DNA of 64,000 nt from an uncultured Oscillospiraceae bacterium (GCA_934466475.1 CAKSLI010000006.1:1-64000), one strand, 5' to 3'. Numbered from the stretch's first letter, positions 33,224 to 42,873 are shown. The notes: generated by a model not told the origin, from the sequence alone. Program-made: numbers and translations.

Positions 33224-34183
33224 TCAGAAGCCGCCCACAACGGAGATCTCTCCGGAGCGAAGCGCCTCGGTGCCATTTTCGGAGCTTATAACAAGCCGCC
33301 CTTCATCGTCTATGCTGACCGCCTTTCCGGTGTGGAGAACTCCGTCTTTCAGGAATGTTACCTCCCTGCCCAGCACAAGCGAGCGCTCCCGGTATTTCCT
33401 CAGAAGCTCGGCGTGGTCGTCACGGACGGCGCTGTCAAGGATACGCGCCGCAATATCTGCGCACATGCGGCTGCGCTCCGCGAATACTCCCACAGCGCCC
33501 GCGACCGTCGCGATATCCTGCGGAAAATCCGTGGTGGAAATGTTCAGCCCGATTCCAACGATGACCTCCTCCACTGTTCCGCTTTCAAAGTCGCTTATCG
33601 CCTCGGTAAGTATGCCGGATATTTTTCGTCCGTTTAGGAAAATATCGTTCACCCATTTTATTCCGGCGTGAACTCCGCACAGCTCCTCAAGGCTGTCGGT
33701 GACTGCGCAGGCGGCTGCGGCGGTTATCAGCGTGCAGTCGGAAACCGGTTTCTGCGGCTTCAGGATAACGCTCATGTAAAGTCCGCTGCGGGCGGGAGAA
33801 TAGAAGCTCTTGCCGAATCTTCCGCGCCCGGCGGTCTGCTCGTCCGCGGCGATTATGGTGCCGTGCGGCATTCCGCGAAGCGCCGCGGCTTTCGCCTCCG
33901 TGTTGGTGGAGCCGACCGAACGGTAGACCTGCACGGGCAGCTCGCGGTAGCGCTCCGGGAGATTCAGCCGTATTCCATCGGCAGTCAGAATGTCTGTTTC
34001 ATTTTCCAGAAGATACCCGCGGTTGGTCGCGGCGGAAATACGGTAGCCCTCGTCCTGGAGCTGCTTTACAGCCTTCCATACCGCCGCCCGGGAAACCCCC
34101 AGCATATCCGCGAGCTCCTGCCCTGAAACCGCAGTGCCGCGCCGCTGCTCCAGAAGTGCGGCAACCTCGTTTTTTACAGCCAT
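33224..34183 (-). CDS. birA: biotin--protein ligase and biotin operon repressor
   Basis: A 319-aa bifunctional BirA. The N-terminal winged helix (about 1-60, QELADMLGVSRAAVWKAV) binds DNA. The ligase domain follows with STNTEAKAAA, the biotinyl-AMP loop TAGRGRFGKSF and KWVNDIF, and ends in a small SH3-like domain. It activates biotin and attaches it to carboxylase carriers, and in the holo-form represses biotin genes. It lies just upstream of, and divergent from, the SRP RNA and dnaX. Confidence 0.92.
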   Translation of the reverse strand: MAVKNEVAALLEQRRGTAVSGQELADMLGVSRAAVWKAVKQLQDEGYRISAATNRGYLLENETDILTADGIRLNLPERYRELPVQVYRSVGSTNTEAKAAALRGMPHGTIIAADEQTAGRGRFGKSFYSPARSGLYMSVILKPQKPVSDCTLITAAAACAVTDSLEELCGVHAGIKWVNDIFLNGRKISGILTEAISDFESGTVEEVIVGIGLNISTTDFPQDIATVAGAVGVFAERSRMCADIAARILDSAVRDDHAELLRKYRERSLVLGREVTFLKDGVLHTGKAVSIDDEGRLVISSENGTEALRSGEISVVGGF

Positions 34184-34283
34184 CTGTCTGCCTCCCCTGT
34201 GATTTACTACGCTCTATTATATACCAAAGTTCCGTTTTTTTCAAGGCTTGCCGGACAGGTCAGCACAATTTTTGCAAAACTAC

Positions 34284-34312
34284 TTGATTTTTTGCGTGAA
34301 ATAGAGTATAAT
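34284..34312 (+). promoter_or_regulatory. promoter of SRP RNA and dnaX
   Basis: TTGATT, a 17-bp spacer and TATAAT, ending about 28 nt before the 5' arm of the SRP RNA. Confidence 0.65.
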
Positions 34313-34339
34313 ATGAAAGTAAGTACATAATCAAGCAAT

Positions 34340-34471
34340 AAATGCTCTCGCTTATGGGGGCAGACCCTGTGCAACAGAGTGCTGTGAACCATGTCAGGCG
34401 GGGAACCGAGCAGCATTAAGCGGATTTCTCTGTGTGCCGCAGTCAGCCTGTTCCCATAATCGAGGGCATTT
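34340..34471 (+). ncRNA. ffs: signal recognition particle RNA
   Basis: About 132 nt whose ends pair (AAATGC...CTCG with CGAGGGCATTT, and TTATGGG with CCCATAA). The apical domain has the Ffh-binding motif: GTCAGG on one side and GAGCAGCA on the other around a short loop. The position directly before dnaX is classical for this RNA in bacteria. It lacks the Alu domain of Bacillus-type SRP RNA and is therefore the short form. Confidence 0.88.
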
Positions 34472-34498
34472 ATATTTTTATGCGCGGGAGGTGCGGCA

Positions 34499-36613
34499 GT
34501 GTATCTGGCTCTTTACAGGAAATATCGTCCGAGGACATTTGACGATGTAATATCCCAGCCGGAGATCGTGACGACGCTGAAAAACCAGATCGCCACCGGT
34601 CAGAACGCCCATGCTTACCTGTTTACCGGGAGCCGCGGCACCGGCAAGACCACCTGTGCCAAGATACTGGCCATGGCGCTCAACTGCAAGCACCCTGTCG
34701 GAGGGAATCCCTGCCTTGAGTGCGAGAGCTGCCGCGAGATAGCCAGCGGAGCCGCCACTGACATCATGGAAATAGACGCTGCCAGCAACAACAGCGTAAA
34801 CGATGTCCACACGCTTCAGGATCAGCTTTCCTACACCCCGGTCAGCTGTAAATACCGCGTATATATTCTGGACGAGGTCCATATGATGACCACGCAGGCG
34901 TTCAATGCGTTGCTAAAGACCATCGAGGAGCCTCCGCCGCATGTTATATTCATATTCGCCACTACGGAGCTTCACAAGGTTCCGGCGACTATTCTTTCCC
35001 GCTGCCAGCGTTTCGAGTTCAGGCGGATAGAGATCGCAGACAGCTCTGCAAGGCTGCTCAGCATTGCAGAAAAGGAGGGCGTGACTCTCACGCAGGAGGC
35101 TGCGGATCTTATCTCGCGTATCTCGGACGGAGGAATGCGTGACGCGCTTTCACTGCTGGACAGGTGCATTGCCGTCAGCAGCGAGGTTACGGACGAGGTA
35201 GTCCGGAACTGCGCAGGCGTGGCGGACAACCATTCTCTCTATCGGTTCGCTGAGATGATAGCTGCGCGGGATATTCCCGGCTGTATCCAGCTGCTGGAGC
35301 AGCTCTACAAGAGCGGCAAGGACATTGCTCGACTTATGGACGAGCTCAGCGGAGTTTTCCGCGATCTCATGCTGTATACCAGCGCCCCCGGGGAAACAGG
35401 GCTGCTTGAAGCAATGCCGCACGATCACCCTGAAATAGAGCGGCTTTCCGCGATGTATTCGCTTGATGAGATACTCCACGACCTCACGCTTATCCAGGAG
35501 TGCACGGACGGTATCTCAAGGACGCGCCAGCGCCGTACTCTTGCGGAGATGTGCTTCGTAAAGCTGTGCACGGGCGCAGCGACCGCAGCGCAGGCTTCCG
35601 CGCAGAATAAGGCGGCTCCGGTAATGACCGCTCCCGCTCCCAGGCAGGAGTTCAAGCCGATGGGCAGCGAGTTCACCCCGGTGTCAGACGACAAGCTGAA
35701 ACCCGCCCACGCTGCAAACCTGAGCAAGCTGCACGAGCTCTTCAAGGAGCCGGAAGCCGCTGAGCCTGCAAAGCCCGAACCAACGGAAGCAGCGCAGGAA
35801 AAGCCTGCTGAACCGCCGAAGCCGACATTAGCGGATAAGCGCGCAGCCTCAGAGAAGAACGCCAATATAAATAAGATACACGAGATATTTTCAAAGCCGC
35901 CGGAGACTGCGGCTGAGCCGGTCCCGAAGCGGGAAACCGCTCCGGAAGCGGCAGAGAATATCAGCAGGCTTCATGAGATAACCGGGCAGCACAGTGCGCC
36001 GGAGGAATCGGCGCCCATGCCGGAGCTCAACAGCAGACCCGCCGCGCCGGAGCCTTTCGATTTTGCCCCGCCGCCCGAGGAACCGCCGGAGGAATTCATT
36101 CCGCCGCGTGAGTTCATGCCGGAGCCCGCGCCGGTACCAATGCCTGAACCCATTCCGGAGTCCAAGCCTGTTAAGACCGAGCCTGTTCCCGAGCCAGCGG
36201 CAGAGAAGCCCGCGAAGAAGCCTGAACCCGCTGCTGCGGTAAAGCCCGCCGCGGAGAAGAAAGCTCCTGCAAGGCAGGGAAGCGGGGAATACGAGAAGCT
36301 CTCCGGTCTCACGCCGGAGGAATGGACAGAGGCTTCAAAGAAGCTGTCTCCGCTTTTCGCCGCGATGTTTGACGGCGCAAAGGTCAGCGTGAACGGCGAT
36401 GGAGTACTTGAGATAGTGACCGGAAACCTCATGCTGCAAGGCAGCGCGGGAAGCCGTCAGCTTGACGAGGAGCTTTACAATGCGTTCGGAAAGAAAGTAC
36501 GTGCGATAGTTAAGCCCGAAGAAATGGAAAACGCAGCCGGAGAGGAGATCTCCGCTGTAAAGGAGCTGCTGCGAAAGGCAGAGCAGCTCAATATAGAAGT
36601 ACAATATAAGTGA
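34499..36613 (+). CDS. dnaX: DNA polymerase III subunits gamma and tau
   Basis: A 704-aa clamp-loader ATPase. Walker A is GSRGTGKTT, the zinc site runs from CKHPVGGNPCLEC to C, Walker B is ILDEVH, the SRC sensor is ILSRCQRF, and sensor 2 lies in GGMRDALSLLD. A long Pro/Glu-rich linker (about residues 390-590) separates the clamp loader from a small C-terminal polymerase-binding domain. The start is GTG 34499 after GGGAGG. It begins the conserved dnaX-ybaB-recR cluster. No frameshift signal for a separate gamma subunit is evident. Confidence 0.93.
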   Translation: MYLALYRKYRPRTFDDVISQPEIVTTLKNQIATGQNAHAYLFTGSRGTGKTTCAKILAMALNCKHPVGGNPCLECESCREIASGAATDIMEIDAASNNSVNDVHTLQDQLSYTPVSCKYRVYILDEVHMMTTQAFNALLKTIEEPPPHVIFIFATTELHKVPATILSRCQRFEFRRIEIADSSARLLSIAEKEGVTLTQEAADLISRISDGGMRDALSLLDRCIAVSSEVTDEVVRNCAGVADNHSLYRFAEMIAARDIPGCIQLLEQLYKSGKDIARLMDELSGVFRDLMLYTSAPGETGLLEAMPHDHPEIERLSAMYSLDEILHDLTLIQECTDGISRTRQRRTLAEMCFVKLCTGAATAAQASAQNKAAPVMTAPAPRQEFKPMGSEFTPVSDDKLKPAHAANLSKLHELFKEPEAAEPAKPEPTEAAQEKPAEPPKPTLADKRAASEKNANINKIHEIFSKPPETAAEPVPKRETAPEAAENISRLHEITGQHSAPEESAPMPELNSRPAAPEPFDFAPPPEEPPEEFIPPREFMPEPAPVPMPEPIPESKPVKTEPVPEPAAEKPAKKPEPAAAVKPAAEKKAPARQGSGEYEKLSGLTPEEWTEASKKLSPLFAAMFDGAKVSVNGDGVLEIVTGNLMLQGSAGSRQLDEELYNAFGKKVRAIVKPEEMENAAGEEISAVKELLRKAEQLNIEVQYK

Positions 36614-36628
36614 AAGGATAATACCACT

Positions 36629-36976
36629 ATGAAGGCAAGATTACCCCAGGGATACCAGAATTCCACACCCAACATGAACCAGATGGTAAGAAAGGCACAG
36701 AAGATGCAGGAGGACATCGGCAAGATCCAGGAGGAGCTTGCAGTCAAGGAGTTCACCAAGCAGGTAGGCGGCGGTGCCATTGAGCTGGTCATGACCGGCG
36801 ACAAGCAGCTGAAGTCCGTTACCATTAAGCCCGAGGTCGTTGACCCCGAGGATATCGAAATGCTCCAGGACCTCATCATCAGCGGCGTTAACGAGATACT
36901 CAAGGAAGTTGACGACTACGGCGCAGCAGAGATGGAAAAGGTTACCGGCGGCGTTTCTTTCCCCGGCTTCATCTGA
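36629..36976 (+). CDS. ybaB: YbaB/EbfC nucleoid-associated protein
   Basis: A 115-aa YbaB/EbfC-family protein, a small dimeric DNA-binding protein. The core reads MNQMVRKAQKMQEDIGKIQEEL (two helical parts), then VGGGAIELVMTGD and VVDPEDIEMLQDLI. It has an N-terminal extension KARLPQGYQN. The position between dnaX and recR is conserved in bacteria; here a comEC-like gene separates it from recR. Confidence 0.92.
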   Translation: MKARLPQGYQNSTPNMNQMVRKAQKMQEDIGKIQEELAVKEFTKQVGGGAIELVMTGDKQLKSVTIKPEVVDPEDIEMLQDLIISGVNEILKEVDDYGAAEMEKVTGGVSFPGFI

Positions 36977-36998
36977 TAGCCTGAAACATAACATCTGC

Positions 36999-37023
36999 GG
37001 GCGGGTCGGCTGACCCGCCCTTT
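36999..37023 (+). terminator. hairpin after ybaB
   Basis: GGGCGGGTC-ggct-GACCCGCCC followed by only TTT. It is a strong stem with a weak T-run, so it probably gives partial termination before the comEC-like gene. Confidence 0.6.
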
Positions 37024-37028
37024 AAAGT

Positions 37029-38987
37029 ATGAACAAGAATATAAAAGCCGTATTGAAGCTGCCTCTTGTAGCTCTTGGACTGTCTTTCTTTGCAGGCTGC
37101 ATTGCCGGCAGGGACGCTCCGCTGGCGCTGCTTGCAATGGCGCTCTCTTTTTTCGTGATATGCCTGATCAGGAAGCGCTGGCGGCTCTGGTCGGCGGGGC
37201 TCCTGCTGGGGATGCTGTGCATTTCCGCATGGGAGGGCTTCTATGCGCAGCCGCTTCGCCAGCTTGACGGCACGGAGCAGCGGCTTCAGTGTCACATTAT
37301 GTCTCAGAGCTATTCTTCGGAGCGGTTCAGCGTTTCGAGGGCGTTATGCATTATTGACGGAAAGCCGGCGGTCATAACGCTCACCGGGCAGTATTCCGCC
37401 GAGCCAGGCTCGGATATCGAGGCGCTTGCGCTGATGTGCCCTGAGCAGCAGAGCAGCTTCAATTATGCGGACGGAGCGCTGCTGAGCGGCGAGGTCTCGG
37501 AGGTTTACAGCTCCACGGAGCCTCACGGGATATTCCGCTGGACGCATCTTATACGCAGGGCGGCGGAGTCCCGGCTGGACGTACTTGGCGGAGACGAAGC
37601 GGAGCTTGCGAAAGGGCTTCTGCTGGGCGACACATCAGGATTTTCGCTTAAGCTGCGGCGGGATATCAAATACAGCGGCGTGAACTATATGTGCGCGGTT
37701 TCCGGAGCGCACATCACGCTGTGCATTGCTGTGCTGACGGAGCTTTTCTGCCGTAAGCGCGGAAAGGCACAGGCATACATAGCGATAGTCTCGTCGCTTG
37801 CACTGGCGGTGCTGTTTGATTTTTCGCCGTCCGTCATGAGGGCGGGGCTTATGCTGATAATATGCCGCAGCGGAGTACTCCTGCGCAGACAGCCGGTCAC
37901 GCTCAATTCGCTGTGTGCGGCGCTGCTGATGATGACCGTATTCACGCCGAACGCCGCATTTGATCCGGCGCTCCAGATGTCGGCGCTCGGAGTTTTCGGC
38001 GCCGGGGAGCTCGGTTCAGCGCTTAATCGTCTGCGGCATTACCACTGGGAGCACTTTTGGCTCCTCGCCAAACTAAAGAAAGCCGCGCTGATGTCGCTCG
38101 GGGCAATGGTTTGTATTGCTCCGGTGAGCATTTCGCTGTTTGGCGGTATATCTCTTGCGGAGGTTCCGGCTTCCGTGGCGCTGTCGCCGTTCTTTACGCT
38201 GGCGGTGCTTTTCGGAATAATGCTGCTGATAAGCGGAGTTCCGCTGATCGCGGTGTCGCTTAAATGGACGCTGGTCTGCTTCACTGATATCCTCGGCTTT
38301 TTCGGGAATATTGACGGCGCATGGCGTGCTCTGGACTTTGAAGCTGCCGTAATACTGGCGTCCGCCGCGGCGGTACTGCTTATTATCGGCGCCTTTGTTC
38401 CTGATTACTCCAGTCTGGTGCTGGAGTGCGGCGGGTTATGCGCCGCGCTGCTGATTGCTGCGAGCTTCTGCCATGATTCCGGACGGAATTACACCGGGTT
38501 CGTTTCTGACGGAAAGAGCGGGGCAGCGGTCGTCTGCGAAGGGAATGAAGCGGCAGTGCTGATCTCCGGCAGCGGAAATATATCCCGGGAGCTTTTTGAT
38601 GTGCTGACGGACGGCGGAATTACGCGGCTTCGGCTGATAAACGCTCCGCAGCTTGACCACAGCGGGCTTCTGGCGATGAAAGAGCTGACGGAGCTTTTCC
38701 CGGCGGATATTTTCCTGTGCCCGGAAGAGCAGCTGACCGAAGCGCAGAAACGGGTCTCCGCCGCTGAATTCGGCATTGCAGAGGATATTCTGACCATAGG
38801 CGGCAGGAGCTACGCAATGCTGAAAGCCGGAGACGATACTCCCGCGGATATCGCGGTATACTATGGCTATAAGAAGAATACGCCCGCAACCGGAGCGGAG
38901 CTTCCGCTGTATGCCTCGGCATGGCAGGACGAGCTCCCGGAAAACGGCGTGAATATCTATGATAACAGCCTGCGGATAGTTCCATGA
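37029..38987 (+). CDS. ComEC/Rec2-family competence protein
   Basis: A 652-aa ComEC-like protein, in competent bacteria the channel for imported DNA. Two N-terminal helices and an OB-like region (about 70-160) precede the polytopic competence domain (about 185-470), with LAKGLLLGDTSGF and the conserved CAVSGAHITL. The C-terminal metallo-beta-lactamase-like part is short. The usual THxxxDH motif reads NAPQLDHSG, so one metal-binding side is lost. There is no clear Shine-Dalgarno before ATG 37029. Its location between ybaB and recR is unusual. Confidence 0.8.
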   Translation: MNKNIKAVLKLPLVALGLSFFAGCIAGRDAPLALLAMALSFFVICLIRKRWRLWSAGLLLGMLCISAWEGFYAQPLRQLDGTEQRLQCHIMSQSYSSERFSVSRALCIIDGKPAVITLTGQYSAEPGSDIEALALMCPEQQSSFNYADGALLSGEVSEVYSSTEPHGIFRWTHLIRRAAESRLDVLGGDEAELAKGLLLGDTSGFSLKLRRDIKYSGVNYMCAVSGAHITLCIAVLTELFCRKRGKAQAYIAIVSSLALAVLFDFSPSVMRAGLMLIICRSGVLLRRQPVTLNSLCAALLMMTVFTPNAAFDPALQMSALGVFGAGELGSALNRLRHYHWEHFWLLAKLKKAALMSLGAMVCIAPVSISLFGGISLAEVPASVALSPFFTLAVLFGIMLLISGVPLIAVSLKWTLVCFTDILGFFGNIDGAWRALDFEAAVILASAAAVLLIIGAFVPDYSSLVLECGGLCAALLIAASFCHDSGRNYTGFVSDGKSGAAVVCEGNEAAVLISGSGNISRELFDVLTDGGITRLRLINAPQLDHSGLLAMKELTELFPADIFLCPEEQLTEAQKRVSAAEFGIAEDILTIGGRSYAMLKAGDDTPADIAVYYGYKKNTPATGAELPLYASAWQDELPENGVNIYDNSLRIVP

Positions 38988-39015
38988 GAACCGCCGCAGG
39001 CATAAGGAGAAAACA

Positions 39016-39612
39016 ATGTCTGAATTTATATCTGCGCCGCTGGCGCTTGCCGCCGAGCAGTTCGCGAAGCTCCCGGGTATCGGCATAAAGACCGCGCAGA
39101 GGCTCGCGTACTACATGCTGAACCTCCCGCCCCACGAGGTTGAGGAATTTGCGGAATCGCTGGTGCGCGCAAGGAACGGCGTGCAGCTCTGCCGCTGCTG
39201 CCAGAACTTCACCGACCGCGAGGTCTGCGAGATATGCGCGGACGACAGCCGTGACAAGGGCGTTATCTGCGTTGTGGAGTCGCCAAAGGATGTTTCTGCA
39301 TTCGAGCGCTCAGGAGGCTACGAGGGCGTGTATCATGTCCTGCACGGGCTTTTGTCCCCAATGGACGGAGTTACCGCGGAGGACCTCAAGATAAAGGAGC
39401 TCATGGCAAGGCTCTCGGACGTCCGCGAGGTGATCATGGCGACTAACCCGACAGTAGAGGGCGAGGCTACCGCAGTGTACCTCAGCCGGCTCATCAAGCC
39501 AATGGGAATAAAGGTGTCCCGCCTGGCGTATGGTCTGCCCGCAGGCTCCGCGCTGGAATTTGCGGACGATGTAACGCTGATGAAGGCGCTTGAAAACCGC
39601 AGCGAGCTGTGA
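39016..39612 (+). CDS. recR: recombination protein RecR
   Basis: A 198-aa RecR of normal length. Helix-hairpin-helix LPGIGIKTAQRLA, zinc finger CRCCQNFTDREVCEIC and a Toprim domain (VVESPKDVSAFE to ATNPTVEGEAT) are in order. It works with RecO and RecF in loading RecA at gaps. ATG 39016 follows AGGAGA. Confidence 0.95.
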   Translation: MSEFISAPLALAAEQFAKLPGIGIKTAQRLAYYMLNLPPHEVEEFAESLVRARNGVQLCRCCQNFTDREVCEICADDSRDKGVICVVESPKDVSAFERSGGYEGVYHVLHGLLSPMDGVTAEDLKIKELMARLSDVREVIMATNPTVEGEATAVYLSRLIKPMGIKVSRLAYGLPAGSALEFADDVTLMKALENRSEL

Positions 39613-39629
39613 TTTTCCGCTATCTCCCC

Positions 39630-39807
39630 CAAAACAAAAAGATCCCGCAGCTTTGAGGGCTGCGGGGAATAAGATATAACGTCCACACGAAAAAAGGAAG
39701 GAAAACGTGGGGACGTATGATGAAAACTCATCATAAAAAAGGGGAGGTAGGTTATTGGAATGCCGCGATCCCGCGGCGCTTGTTCGGCGATGACCTGTAT
39801 GTCATCT
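39630..39807 (-). ncRNA. multi-hairpin small RNA candidate
   Basis: Minus strand, in the 345-bp gap between recR and the MATE gene. TATAAT (39819-39814) precedes a run of five stems: GATGAC/GTCATC (39789-39806), GCCGCG/CGCGGC (39762-39777), ATGATGA/TCATCAT (39717-39734), ACGTCCCCACG/CGTGTGGACGT (39679-39716, pyrimidine loop) and CCCGCAGC/GCTGCGGG (39644-39666) followed by TTTTTGTTTT. An unpaired ACCTACCTCCCC could pair with Shine-Dalgarno sequences. The -35 is weak. On the plus strand the same stems lack a terminal T-run. Confidence 0.5.
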
Positions 39808-39958
39808 GCTGTGATTATATAATACACCACATCTATGAATTTAGCGTAATCGAAATGTGAAATAATGGTGAAAGATTAGGCTGACGATAAGCCCCCTTAG
39901 CGTGGCTTCCGGCGGTTGGATCAAAATAATTGCAGAACAAAGGAAAAGAGTATAGAAA

Positions 39959-41359
39959 ATGAGCAATACCCCTGAAAACGCAAAGAGCGTCCGCTCTGAA
40001 CTCCTCGGAAATGCGCCGGTCACCTCGCTTATGGTGAAATTCGCAGTGCCAAGCATCATAGCTATGCTGGTGGGAGCGCTGTATAACATCGTGGATCAGC
40101 TGTTTATAGGTCAGGCTGTCGGACCGCTGGGAAATGCGGCGACTAATATCGCGTTCCCGTTTTCGACCTCCTGCCTGTCGCTGGCGCTTCTTTTCGGAAT
40201 AGGCGGCGCAAGCTGCTTCAACCTGAATATGGGCCGCGGCGAGCGCGAGAAAGCACCCTACTTTGTGGGAAACGCAGCGGTTATGATGTTGTTGTGCGGA
40301 GTCCTGCTTATGGTGATAACCAAGCTGTTCCTGACTCCTCTGCTGAACCTGTTCGGCTCTCCGGCGGACGTCCTTCCGCTGGCGCAGGAATACGTCAGGA
40401 TAACCTCCTGGGGATTTCCGTTTATGATAATCACGACCGGCGGCGGGCACCTGATACGCGCTGACGGAAGCCCGCGCATGACCATGCTGTGCAATCTCCT
40501 CGGAGCTGTGATAAATACAGGGCTTGACGCGCTGTTCGTGCTTGGATTCCAGTGGGGAATGGCAGGGGCTGCTTACGCGACGATAATCGGGCAGATAATC
40601 TCCGGAACCGTTGCTATAATCTACCTGACGCGCTACAAGACTGTCCATGTGGGGCTGAAGCACCTGCGTATACGCTGGAAATACACCGGCAGGATAATGG
40701 CGATAGGCATGGCGAGCTGCATTAATCAGCTTGCGATGATGGTGGTTCAGATCGCAATGAACAATCTGCTGAAGCATTACGGCGCTCTTTCGGCCTACGG
40801 TGAGTCCATACCGATAGCGGTTTCCGGAATCGTGATGAAGGTAAACCAGATAACCTTTTCGATAGTCATAGGGCTGGGACAGGGTGCGCAGCCGATAATC
40901 AGCTTCAACTACGGCGCCGAGAAGTTCGAACGTGTGCGTAAGGCGTTCCGTTCGGCGATAACCGTTGGAGCGGCAGTTGCAGTTGCGGCGTTCATACTGT
41001 TCCAGCTTTTCCCGCGGGAGATAATCGCGGCATTCGGAACAGGCTCTGATGAATATTTTGATTTCGGCGTGAAGTTCTTCCGGGTGTTCCTGTTTTTCAC
41101 ATGGCTGAACTGCCTCCAGCCGATAGCCTCGACTTTCTTCACCTCGATAGGAAAATCGGTCAAGGGCGCGTTCCTGTCGCTGACAAGGCAGATACTGTTC
41201 CTGCTTCCGCCGATGATAGTGCTTCCGCTGTTCATGGGTATCGACGGGATACTCTGGTCAGGACCTCTTGCAGACCTGCTTTCAGGAATCGCGTGCGTTA
41301 TCATGCTGATAGTGGAATTCAGAATAATGCGCAGGCAGGAGAATGCGAAATCCGAATAG
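39959..41359 (+). CDS. MATE-family efflux protein
   Basis: A 466-aa multidrug and toxin extrusion protein with twelve predicted helices in two bundles. NorM/DinF-like features include PSIIAMLVGALYNIVDQLFI near the start and GLGQGAQPIISFNYGA in the second half. These proteins export cationic compounds using Na+ or H+. ATG 39959 follows AAAGGAAAAG. The roughly 110-bp leader holds no riboswitch that I recognise. Confidence 0.9.
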   Translation: MSNTPENAKSVRSELLGNAPVTSLMVKFAVPSIIAMLVGALYNIVDQLFIGQAVGPLGNAATNIAFPFSTSCLSLALLFGIGGASCFNLNMGRGEREKAPYFVGNAAVMMLLCGVLLMVITKLFLTPLLNLFGSPADVLPLAQEYVRITSWGFPFMIITTGGGHLIRADGSPRMTMLCNLLGAVINTGLDALFVLGFQWGMAGAAYATIIGQIISGTVAIIYLTRYKTVHVGLKHLRIRWKYTGRIMAIGMASCINQLAMMVVQIAMNNLLKHYGALSAYGESIPIAVSGIVMKVNQITFSIVIGLGQGAQPIISFNYGAEKFERVRKAFRSAITVGAAVAVAAFILFQLFPREIIAAFGTGSDEYFDFGVKFFRVFLFFTWLNCLQPIASTFFTSIGKSVKGAFLSLTRQILFLLPPMIVLPLFMGIDGILWSGPLADLLSGIACVIMLIVEFRIMRRQENAKSE

Positions 41360-41384
41360 TATTACAGGCGCGGTATAATAAAAA

Positions 41385-41412
41385 CAGGGGCTGCATTGAT
41401 TTGCAGCCCCTG
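41385..41412. terminator. bidirectional terminator
   Basis: A perfect 11-bp stem CAGGGGCTGCA / TGCAGCCCCTG between the convergent MATE and metK genes. Confidence 0.88.
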
Positions 41413-41428
41413 CTTATATCCATAATAA

Positions 41429-42601
41429 TTACTTTACAGCAGCTCTGAGTTCATCTACCTTGTCAGTCTGCTCCCACTTTACGTTAAGATCCTCTCTGCC
41501 CATGTGGCCGTAAGCGGCAAGCGCCTTGTACTGGGGCTTTCTGAGGTCAAGCGCCTTGATTATCGCAGCAGGGCGGAAATCGAACACCTTTGCAACTGCG
41601 TCTGAGATAGCCTCATCGGAAACCTTGCCGGTGCCGAATGTATCAACAAAGATAGAAACGGGCTTTGCAACGCCGATAGCGTAAGCGACCTCGATCTCTG
41701 CCTTGTCGGCAAGACCTGCCGCAACTACGTTCTTGGCTGCATAGCGCGCCATGTAAGCCGCGGAGCGGTCTACCTTTGTCGGGTCCTTGCCGGAGAATGC
41801 TCCGCCGCCGTGACGGGAATATCCGCCGTAGGTGTCTACGATGATCTTTCTTCCGGTGAGTCCGCTGTCGCCCATAGGACCGCCGACAACGAAGCGTCCT
41901 GTCGGGTTGATGTAATATTTTGTCTCATCGTCAAGGAGCTCAGCGGGGATAGTGGGCCTTATCACCTTTTCAATGATGTCAGCGCGGATCTGCTCAAGAG
42001 TTGCGGAAGCCTTGTGCTGGGAAGATACTACAACGGTATCAACACGGGCGGGCTTGCCGTCAATGTACTCTACTGTTACCTGAGTTTTTCCGTCAGGGAG
42101 CAGGTACGGTATAGTGCCGTCCTTGCGTACCTCGGTGAGCTTCTTGGCAAGCTTATGCGCGAGGCTTATCGGCATCGGCATGAGCTCGGGAGTTTCCGTG
42201 CAGGCGTAGCCGAACATCATTCCCTGGTCGCCGGCGCCGGTGTCGTGCGCGTTTTCCTCTCTGCCCTCAAGCGCATTGTTTACGCCCATTGCGATATCCG
42301 GGGACTGCTTGTCGATAGTTGTGAATACAGCGCAGCTGTCGGCGTCAAAGCCGTACTCTGAGCTGGAGTAACCGATATCCTTGATCGTTTTGCGGACGAT
42401 AGCCGGGATATCAACCTGTGCGGTGGTTGTGATCTCGCCCATTACAGTTACCATACCCGTAGTGGTGATGGTCTCGCAGGCAACTCTGCCCATGGGATCC
42501 TGCTCCAGAATTGCGTCAAGGACTGCGTCGGAGATGTTGTCGCAGATCTTGTCAGGGTGACCCTCTGTTACGCTCTCAGAGGTGAAGAAGTATTTGCTCA
42601 T
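41429..42601 (-). CDS. metK: S-adenosylmethionine synthetase
   Basis: A 390-aa enzyme making S-adenosylmethionine from methionine and [25 protein letters not shown] and [16 protein letters not shown] are the three conserved segments for ATP and metal binding. Length and motifs are normal. The start is at 42601. Expression is controlled by the SAM-I riboswitch directly upstream, giving feedback by the product. Confidence 0.96.
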   Translation of the reverse strand: MSKYFFTSESVTEGHPDKICDNISDAVLDAILEQDPMGRVACETITTTGMVTVMGEITTTAQVDIPAIVRKTIKDIGYSSSEYGFDADSCAVFTTIDKQSPDIAMGVNNALEGREENAHDTGAGDQGMMFGYACTETPELMPMPISLAHKLAKKLTEVRKDGTIPYLLPDGKTQVTVEYIDGKPARVDTVVVSSQHKASATLEQIRADIIEKVIRPTIPAELLDDETKYYINPTGRFVVGGPMGDSGLTGRKIIVDTYGGYSRHGGGAFSGKDPTKVDRSAAYMARYAAKNVVAAGLADKAEIEVAYAIGVAKPVSIFVDTFGTGKVSDEAISDAVAKVFDFRPAAIIKALDLRKPQYKALAAYGHMGREDLNVKWEQTDKVDELRAAVK

Positions 42602-42639
42602 TTCGTTTTTCCTTTCTCTATATGTCCCTTACTTCCAAC

Positions 42640-42828
42640 AAACAAAAAACTCACTCCAGGGAGTGAGCCGAAGATCGTATCACTCCTCATCTTTCGGTCG
42701 GATAAACCGCCGCAGGAAGTAGCACCTTTTCCCTCCGTACTGCGTAAACGCAGACATCAACAGGAGAGGTTGCCGGGCTTCATAGGGACCAGTCCCCCGC
42801 AAAATGCACGAAGCCACTCTTGATAAGG
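42640..42828 (-). promoter_or_regulatory. SAM-I riboswitch with terminator
   Basis: Minus-strand leader with the S-box core in order: CTTATCAAGAGTGG, GGGACTGGTCCCTATGAAGC, CCGGCAACC, AAGGTGCTA and GAAAGATGAG. A terminator stem CTCACTCC / GGAGTGAG (42650-42667) followed by TTTTTTG comes next. The GGAGTGA just before the terminator can pair with its 5' arm as an antiterminator. High SAM should stop metK transcription. Confidence 0.95.
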
Positions 42829-42844
42829 TTTTTTGTCGATATTT

Positions 42845-42873
42845 AGTATAGCATATACTAATTACTTTGTCAA
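42845..42873 (-). promoter_or_regulatory. promoter of the SAM riboswitch and metK
   Basis: Minus strand TTGACA (42873-42868), 17-bp spacer, TATACT (42850-42845), about 17 nt upstream of the aptamer. Confidence 0.8.

Noticed and set aside
39761..39823. 20-codon frame after GGGGAGG on the plus strand (39741-39823)
   Set aside because: It overlaps the stems of the minus-strand RNA candidate and its composition follows the palindromes rather than codon use.
39840..39958. Riboswitch in the MATE leader
   Set aside because: No guanidine, TPP or other known aptamer core could be recognised. Only short stems are present and no terminator precedes the gene.
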